9,886 nt of DNA, taken from contig JALRDT010000002.1 of the NCBI GenBank assembly GCA_023262125.1, forward strand, positions 1-9,886, read 5' to 3'. Each line of letters opens with the position of its first letter. The first letter of the stretch is position 1. This stretch comes from Candidatus Nanopelagicaceae bacterium (GTDB lineage: Bacteria > Actinomycetota > Actinomycetes > Nanopelagicales > Nanopelagicaceae). The translations under genes and the position numbers were made by a program. The notes under the pieces are model-generated. The model did not search any database. It saw nothing but the letters and a program-made list of their open reading frames with translations, and was not told the DNA's origin. Of this stretch, positions 5,973 to 9,886 are shown one piece after another.

Positions 5973-6739
5973 AATTTGGCATAATGACCAAGATTTTGTC
6001 GGTTGCAGCGGCCGCAATCATTATTACGCCATTGGTTTCTTTGATTGCAAAAGTTCCTTGGAACAATTTTTTTGGGTCACTTTCTGATTTAACAGCAATC
6101 AAATTATCTATTTGGACCTCAACCTTAGCTGCTTTAATTTCACTCACATTGGGAGTTCCATTGGCTTGGATTTTGGCGAAAAGTTCAAACAGAATTAGTA
6201 ATTTAATTCGTCCCTTAGTTCTTGCGCCAATTGTCTTGCCACCTACAGTTGCAGGAATTGCGCTCATATCACTCATGGGCAGGAATGGACTGCTGGGTAA
6301 ATTTATTTTCGAAATAACTGGCTGGTCTATGCCATTTACAACAAGCGCAGTAGTTCTAGCTGGAATCTTTGTAGGAATGCCATTCGTGGTTCTTATTTGT
6401 GAATCAAATTTTAGGCAGTTACCAAAAGAGATTGAAGATGCTGCAATCATCGATCGAGTAAGTGGCAATGAACTTTTTCAGAAGATTGCAATTCCACAAT
6501 CCAGGAGCGCAATTGCAACCGGCGGGATATTAGCTTGGGCTAGAGCAATGGGAGAATTCGGTGCAACTTTAATGTTTGCAGGTTCTCTGCCAGGCACAAC
6601 ACAAACTTGGACTATGTTGATTTACCAGGAATTAGATGTAAATGTAGATACCGCGTATGTGTTATCTGCAGTTATGTTAGCTATAGGGGTTTTAATAGTT
6701 TTCTTGCTACGTAAACCGCTTAGAGAAGCCATGCAATGA
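5969..6739 (+). CDS. modB: Molybdate ABC transporter permease ModB
   Basis: Inner-membrane permease of 256 residues that forms the molybdate channel. It has about five to six hydrophobic segments (roughly 8-27, 44-70, 82-104, 126-145, 182-205, 228-246). Family blocks are LAPIVLPPTVAGIAL (85-99), GRNGLLG (104-110), VGMPFVV (135-141) and WARAMGEFGATLMFAG (190-205). The cytoplasmic EAA loop, which docks on the ATPase, reads E156-DAA with G166 and ends at IP (175-176). The GTG start overlaps the modA stop as GTGA; an ATG five codons later is an alternative. The stop overlaps mobA as ATGA. The ATPase gene modC, normally next, is absent, so the permease must use an ATPase encoded elsewhere, or modC has been lost. 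Confidence 0.93.
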   Translation: MKFGIMTKILSVAAAAIIITPLVSLIAKVPWNNFFGSLSDLTAIKLSIWTSTLAALISLTLGVPLAWILAKSSNRISNLIRPLVLAPIVLPPTVAGIALISLMGRNGLLGKFIFEITGWSMPFTTSAVVLAGIFVGMPFVVLICESNFRQLPKEIEDAAIIDRVSGNELFQKIAIPQSRSAIATGGILAWARAMGEFGATLMFAGSLPGTTQTWTMLIYQELDVNVDTAYVLSAVMLAIGVLIVFLLRKPLREAMQ

Positions 6740-7281
6740 AAAAAGTTATTTTAACTGGCGGTACTAGCAAAAGATTTGGTTCAAATAAAGCTGAAGCAAA
6801 AATAAATGGCAAATCTCTCTTAGAAATATTGGCTACAGATTTAGATGAATTGATAATCGTTGGCCCGACTACTTCTCTCAAAGCAATTTACGTACGTGAA
6901 GAACCAATCGGCGGAGGTCCAGTATCAGCAATTGGAGCTGCCATGAAAGTAGTTGATACAGAATTAGTCGCAATTTTTGCTACCGATATGCCTTTTGCTC
7001 CGAAAATTTTGGAAAAGTTAGAGCAATCACTGGTTGATGATGCGGCACTACCAGTTGATAGTGAGGGAGTAGTGCAGCCGTTAGCTGCGCTCTATAAGAG
7101 CGATAAGTTAATAAGCGCCTTGAATGCATTAGGAAATCTTGAAAATAGGTCACTCAAGGAGTTAGTTGCCCACTTGCGAATTAACCAAGTTCCATTGGCT
7201 GAAACCGAGTTCCTGTTGGACATTGATACCCAAGAAGATCTGTTAAAAGCGATTGACTTGGCTAGTAGATTGGCTCAATGA
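6736..7281 (+). CDS. mobA: Molybdenum cofactor guanylyltransferase MobA-like nucleotidyltransferase
   Basis: Cytoplasmic nucleotidyltransferase of 181 residues that attaches GMP (from GTP) to molybdopterin to give the dinucleotide form of the cofactor used by DMSO-reductase-family enzymes. The N-terminal nucleotide-binding loop is LTGGTSKRFGSNKAEAKING (6-25). EEPIGGGPVSAI (55-66) and ATDMPF (82-87, Mg-binding Asp84) follow, and the C-terminal DIDTQEDL (162-169) is typical of the family. It is slightly short (family about 190-200). ATGA overlaps couple it to modB upstream and moeA downstream. A cytidylyltransferase (MocA-type) role is possible but less likely given the GGGP block; context within a molybdopterin operon makes the cofactor role secure. 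Confidence 0.88.
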   Translation: MKKVILTGGTSKRFGSNKAEAKINGKSLLEILATDLDELIIVGPTTSLKAIYVREEPIGGGPVSAIGAAMKVVDTELVAIFATDMPFAPKILEKLEQSLVDDAALPVDSEGVVQPLAALYKSDKLISALNALGNLENRSLKELVAHLRINQVPLAETEFLLDIDTQEDLLKAIDLASRLAQ

Positions 7282-8435
7282 CCTTAATTGAGCCAAGTTG
7301 GGATAAAGCACGCGAAGCTGCTGCCGATTTAGCAAAGTTGGTCCGCTTAAGTGCAACTGAAAAAGTTGCGATAAATCAATCAAATAATCGAGTATTAGCG
7401 ATTGATGCGAAATCTCTAGTTGATTTACCAACATATATAACTAGCGCAATGGATGGTTATGTGGTGGCAGGTAATAGTCCATGGGATTTAATTGGTGAAA
7501 TAAAAGCAGGCGCACCTTTCCAAGGAAAACTACAACCTGGTCAAGCATTAGGAATAGCTACAGGCGCTGTTATTCCAGAAGGTGCATTTGGAATATTGCG
7601 TTGGGAAAATGCAACAGTAAATGGCAACCAAATTAGCGGTGAAACCTCTGAAGAAAAAGATTTTCGTCCAGCCGGTGAAGAAGCAAAATTAAATGAAGTG
7701 CTAGTAGAAAAAGGCACTACGCTGACACCGGCCATGGTCGGTCTTTTAGCAGCTGCAGGTTTCGATGAGATTGAGGTAGCAAAACGCCCTACAGTTGGAC
7801 TATTACTGCTTGGTGATGAAATTCAACTCTCCGGACTACCAAAAAATGGATTTGTAAGAGATTCATTAGGGCCGCAGATTCCAATATGGCTAGAAAAATT
7901 AGGTTGCAAAGTTTTACAGGTTGAATATATTTCCGACAAGTTAGATTTAACAATTTCTGCTATTGATGAAGCATCAAAGAAATTTGATATTTTGGTGACA
8001 ACTGGAGGTACTGCAGGTGGTCCTAGAGATTTTCTGCATACTGCAATAGCCAAATTAAATGGCGTTATACATGTAGATAAGGTTGCTGTGCGTCCAGGAC
8101 ATCCACAACTACTAGCAACGGTGAACGGAAAACCATTAATTGGCTTGCCAGGCAATCCACAATCAGCAGTAGTTGCATTGCTAACTTTGGGAGCCCCGCT
8201 AATAAACAGTATTTTAGGAAAGCCAAATTTGCCGCTTCCTGTAATTTCTAGTGATGATCTTTTTGATGCCCAACCTGGCTTCACTAGATTGGTACTTGGA
8301 ACATTAGATAAAGGACATTTCAAAATAGGTAAATACCTAGGAAGCGCAATGCTTAGAAGTTTGGCGCATTCGGATGGTTTTGCAGTTTGCACCAACCCAC
8401 CAACAACCCTCCGTTGGCTAGGATTGCCACTATGA
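7278..8435 (+). CDS. moeA: Molybdopterin molybdenumtransferase MoeA
   Basis: Cytoplasmic enzyme of 385 residues (family about 400) that inserts molybdate into adenylated molybdopterin. Visible blocks are SAMDGY (56-61), ATGAVIPEG (94-102), FRPAGEE (129-135), GDE (179-181), TTGGTAGGPRDF (241-252) and GLPGNPQSAV (289-298). The C-terminal domain IV contains GSAMLRSLA (355-363). Two positions that in E. coli MoeA and gephyrin read KPGKP are RPGHP here (272-276), so both lysines are replaced; this may be a lineage variant. ATGA overlaps link the gene to mobA and moaC. It belongs to the late step of cofactor synthesis, together with the mog/moaB gene downstream. Confidence 0.93.
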   Translation: MTLIEPSWDKAREAAADLAKLVRLSATEKVAINQSNNRVLAIDAKSLVDLPTYITSAMDGYVVAGNSPWDLIGEIKAGAPFQGKLQPGQALGIATGAVIPEGAFGILRWENATVNGNQISGETSEEKDFRPAGEEAKLNEVLVEKGTTLTPAMVGLLAAAGFDEIEVAKRPTVGLLLLGDEIQLSGLPKNGFVRDSLGPQIPIWLEKLGCKVLQVEYISDKLDLTISAIDEASKKFDILVTTGGTAGGPRDFLHTAIAKLNGVIHVDKVAVRPGHPQLLATVNGKPLIGLPGNPQSAVVALLTLGAPLINSILGKPNLPLPVISSDDLFDAQPGFTRLVLGTLDKGHFKIGKYLGSAMLRSLAHSDGFAVCTNPPTTLRWLGLPL

Positions 8436-8905
8436 ATTCTGGCAATCTAAGCCATATCAACGATAAAGGCGAAGCTAATATGGTCGACACCTCAGAGAAA
8501 GAAATCTCGGTTCGCATAGCAATCGCAACTGGAAAAGTAACCATGAAAACTGAAGTATTAAATGCGATTGCTTCTGGCCAAACTCCAAAAGGTGATGTCT
8601 TAGCAACTGCACGAATTGCCGGAATTATGGGTGCCAAGAAAACTAGCGAATTAATCCCACTCTGCCATCCAATTGCCTTAAACAAAGTAGATATTGAATT
8701 AAAAATTGAAAGCGATGGTGTATCAATTCAGGCTACTGCAAAAACTACAGATCGCACTGGAGTTGAAATGGAAGCCCTGACTGCAGTTTCGATAGCAGGA
8801 CTTACTTTGATAGACATGATTAAGGCAATGGATCCACATGCAAGCATTAATGCAGTACAGGTAGAGAGCAAAAGCGGTGGCAAAACCGGCGATTGGCAGC
8901 GATGA
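8432..8905 (+). CDS. moaC: Cyclic pyranopterin monophosphate synthase MoaC
   Basis: Cytoplasmic enzyme of 157 residues that converts the MoaA product 3',8-cyclo-GTP to cyclic pyranopterin monophosphate, the first stable cofactor precursor. The N-terminus LSHINDKGEANMVD (6-19) matches the family. The core is KGDVLATARIAGIMGAKKTS (53-72), followed by LCHP (77-80). Catalytic positions Glu112 and Glu114 (GVEMEALTAVS) and Asp128 and Lys131 (IDMIKA) are all present. The length is normal. The ATG at 8432 in ATGA overlaps the moeA stop; the frame stays open further upstream inside moeA, but that extension is unlike MoaC. The 3' end overlaps mog as ATGA. Confidence 0.95.
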   Translation: MNSGNLSHINDKGEANMVDTSEKEISVRIAIATGKVTMKTEVLNAIASGQTPKGDVLATARIAGIMGAKKTSELIPLCHPIALNKVDIELKIESDGVSIQATAKTTDRTGVEMEALTAVSIAGLTLIDMIKAMDPHASINAVQVESKSGGKTGDWQR

Positions 8906-9387
8906 AAACCGCATTAATCATCACTGCAAGTAATCGAGCAAGTGCTGGGGTTTATAAAGATTTAAGTGGGGCAGCGCTTAAAGAAGGATTAACAAAATTG
9001 GGATATCAAGTTTTGGGCCATAAATTGGTTCAAGATGACATCAATCAGATTTCAACCACCATAAAAAGCGCACTCTCTGAAGAAATTAATTTAATAGTAA
9101 CTACTGGTGGAACTGGGATATCGCCAACAGATGTAACCCCCGAAGCCACAAAACCATTAATTGAACGAGAGTTACCAGGATTTGCTGAAGCACTCAGAGC
9201 TTATTCTCGAGAAAAAGTCCCAACTGCAGATTTATCGCGAGCATTAGCCGGCGTAACCGGGAAATCTTTAATCGTAAATTTACCTGGTTCACCAGGAGCA
9301 GTAAAAGATGGATTAGTAATAATAGAAAGACTTGCACCACATATTCATGATCAGTTGGCTGGAAATGATCACAGCACAAGTAACTGA
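8902..9387 (+). CDS. mog: Molybdopterin adenylyltransferase, MogA/MoaB family
   Basis: Cytoplasmic protein of 161 residues that adenylates molybdopterin, preparing it for metal insertion by MoeA. The signature TTGGTGISPTDVTPEAT is at 67-83, with the conserved Asp77. QDD (44-46) holds the second acidic position, and LPGSPGAVKDGL (127-138) is the family's C-terminal block. The ATG at 8902 sits in an ATGA overlap with moaC; a TTG three codons upstream is rejected. MogA and MoaB cannot be told apart safely here; actinobacterial operons often name this gene moaB or mog. The 3' end overlaps moaE by 23 nt. Confidence 0.92.
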   Translation: MKTALIITASNRASAGVYKDLSGAALKEGLTKLGYQVLGHKLVQDDINQISTTIKSALSEEINLIVTTGGTGISPTDVTPEATKPLIERELPGFAEALRAYSREKVPTADLSRALAGVTGKSLIVNLPGSPGAVKDGLVIIERLAPHIHDQLAGNDHSTSN

Positions 9388-9778
9388 TAAGAAAATATCT
9401 GCAACAGCTTTAACTGAATTGGTTAAGCAAAATGAAGCAGGTGCTATCGCTACCTTTAGTGGGGATGTGCGTAATCATGACAAAAACAAAGTAGTAATCT
9501 CTTTAAATTACGAAATTCATCCAACTGCACAATCAGTTATCGAAAAAATTACAAACGAAGTTGCTATTAAGTATGAAGTAAAAGCAGTAGCTGTTGCACA
9601 TCGATATGGCCAAATTCCAATTGGCGAAAGTGCATTTGTGGTTGCTGTATCTTCGGCTCACCGTGGTCCAGCATTTGCATGTTGCCAAGAGTTAGTTGAG
9701 CGAGTTAAAGCGGAACTACCTATCTGGAAATACCAAGAATTTGCTGATGGCAGCACCGAGTGGGTGAATAGCGCATGA
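9365..9778 (+). CDS. moaE: Molybdopterin synthase catalytic subunit MoaE
   Basis: Large subunit of molybdopterin synthase (137 residues). It transfers sulfur from thiocarboxylated MoaD to cyclic pyranopterin monophosphate. Motifs are [11 protein letters not shown] (26-36), [20 protein letters not shown] (78-97) and [10 protein letters not shown] (114-123). Lys115 and Lys122 keep the seven-residue spacing of the two active-site lysines in E. coli MoaE. The ATG at 9365 gives the normal N-terminus; other in-frame starts upstream (TTG 9332, ATG 9347) add residues without family support. It overlaps mog by 23 nt and moaA by 4 nt (ATGA). Its partner gene moaD is not next to it in the window. Confidence 0.93.
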   Translation: MITAQVTDKKISATALTELVKQNEAGAIATFSGDVRNHDKNKVVISLNYEIHPTAQSVIEKITNEVAIKYEVKAVAVAHRYGQIPIGESAFVVAVSSAHRGPAFACCQELVERVKAELPIWKYQEFADGSTEWVNSA

Positions 9779-9886
9779 AGTTGATTGATAGTTATGGACG
9801 CATACATAGAGATTTACGAGTTTCACTTACAGATCGCTGTTCATTACGTTGCACTTATTGCATGCCATTTAATTTCGATAAATGGC
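9775..9886 (+). CDS. moaA: GTP 3',8-cyclase MoaA, N-terminal fragment (cut by window end)
   Basis: Start of the radical SAM enzyme that rearranges GTP in the first step of cofactor synthesis. Only 37 codons are visible. The sequence has the [22 protein letters not shown] MoaA N-terminus, followed by the [4Fe-4S]-binding CxxxCxxC motif (Cys22, Cys26, Cys29) and MP directly after it. The ATG overlaps the moaE stop (ATGA). The rest of the gene, including the second cluster and the GTP site, lies beyond the window. Confidence 0.92.
   Translation, partial: MKLIDSYGRIHRDLRVSLTDRCSLRCTYCMPFNFDKW

Noticed and set aside
5950..6468. Open frame of 172 codons on the minus strand across modB
   Set aside because: It is antisense to conserved ModB blocks and its product has no family features.
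7823..8395. Long open frame of 190 codons on the minus strand inside moeA
   Set aside because: It is antisense to a clearly conserved gene, and its Ser/Pro-rich product has no recognisable motif, as expected for a shadow of the coding strand.
9332..9364. TTG or ATG starts extending MoaE upstream into mog
   Set aside because: The added residues are not MoaE-like; the ATG at 9365 gives the usual N-terminus.
1..9886. CRISPR arrays, insertion sequences, tRNA or rRNA genes, prophage or defence genes
   Set aside because: No direct-repeat array, transposase, terminal inverted repeats, tRNA fold or such protein families were seen. Nearly every base is coding and there is no gene-free stretch over about 60 bp.

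Overview
The window looks like a piece of a compact, fairly AT-rich bacterial chromosome. GC is about 40% by eye and was not counted. The best guess is a low-GC actinobacterium of the small-genome freshwater type (Nanopelagicales/acI or a relative). This rests on the actinobacterial-looking ModA (an EVPCG-type motif), very tight gene packing with many 1-23 nt overlaps, and candidate leaderless promoters in which a TANNNT box sits 6 nt before the start codon. Taxonomy is inference; the window contains no rRNA or other marker gene. No tRNA, rRNA, CRISPR array, insertion sequence or phage gene is visible.

Left part (1-2423): the 3' part of a heavy-metal P1B-type ATPase, cut by the window edge just after its phosphorylation aspartate. 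It is followed by a small GNAT acetyltransferase of the diamine (SSAT-like) type. Running towards it on the other strand is a full-length class II histone-deacetylase-like amidohydrolase (HDAH type). These two genes overlap by 61 bp at their 3' ends. One adds and the other removes acetyl groups, possibly on amines.

Middle part (2479-5253): a three-gene + strand unit with overlapping genes. It holds a single-domain homocysteine S-methyltransferase of the betaine (Bmt/BHMT) type, a CDP-alcohol phosphatidyltransferase that matches phosphatidylcholine synthase (Pcs), and a short MgtC/SapB membrane protein. The first two share a choline/betaine theme. A TauE/SafE-type anion transporter lies on the minus strand. 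Its stop codon directly abuts the mgtC stop, and a perfect 17-nt palindrome sits just inside the mgtC end.

Right part (5289-9886): a molybdate and molybdenum-cofactor operon, modA-modB-mobA-moeA-moaC-mog/moaB-moaE-moaA (moaA cut by the window end). It is expressed from a 35-bp divergent gap shared with the TauE gene, with a probable leaderless start at modA. Every junction overlaps, mostly as ATGA or GTGA. Molybdate is taken up by ModA/ModB. MoaA and MoaC make cyclic pyranopterin monophosphate, and MoaE inserts sulfur to give molybdopterin. MogA/MoaB adenylates it, MoeA inserts molybdate, and MobA adds a guanine nucleotide. The transporter ATPase (ModC), the sulfur carrier (MoaD) and its activating enzyme (MoeB) are absent from the visible part.

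No wholly unknown system is apparent. The points worth a second look are the bmt-pcs-mgtC operon, the mod operon without modC, the shortened ModA, the acetylase/deacetylase pair and the leaderless promoter architecture.
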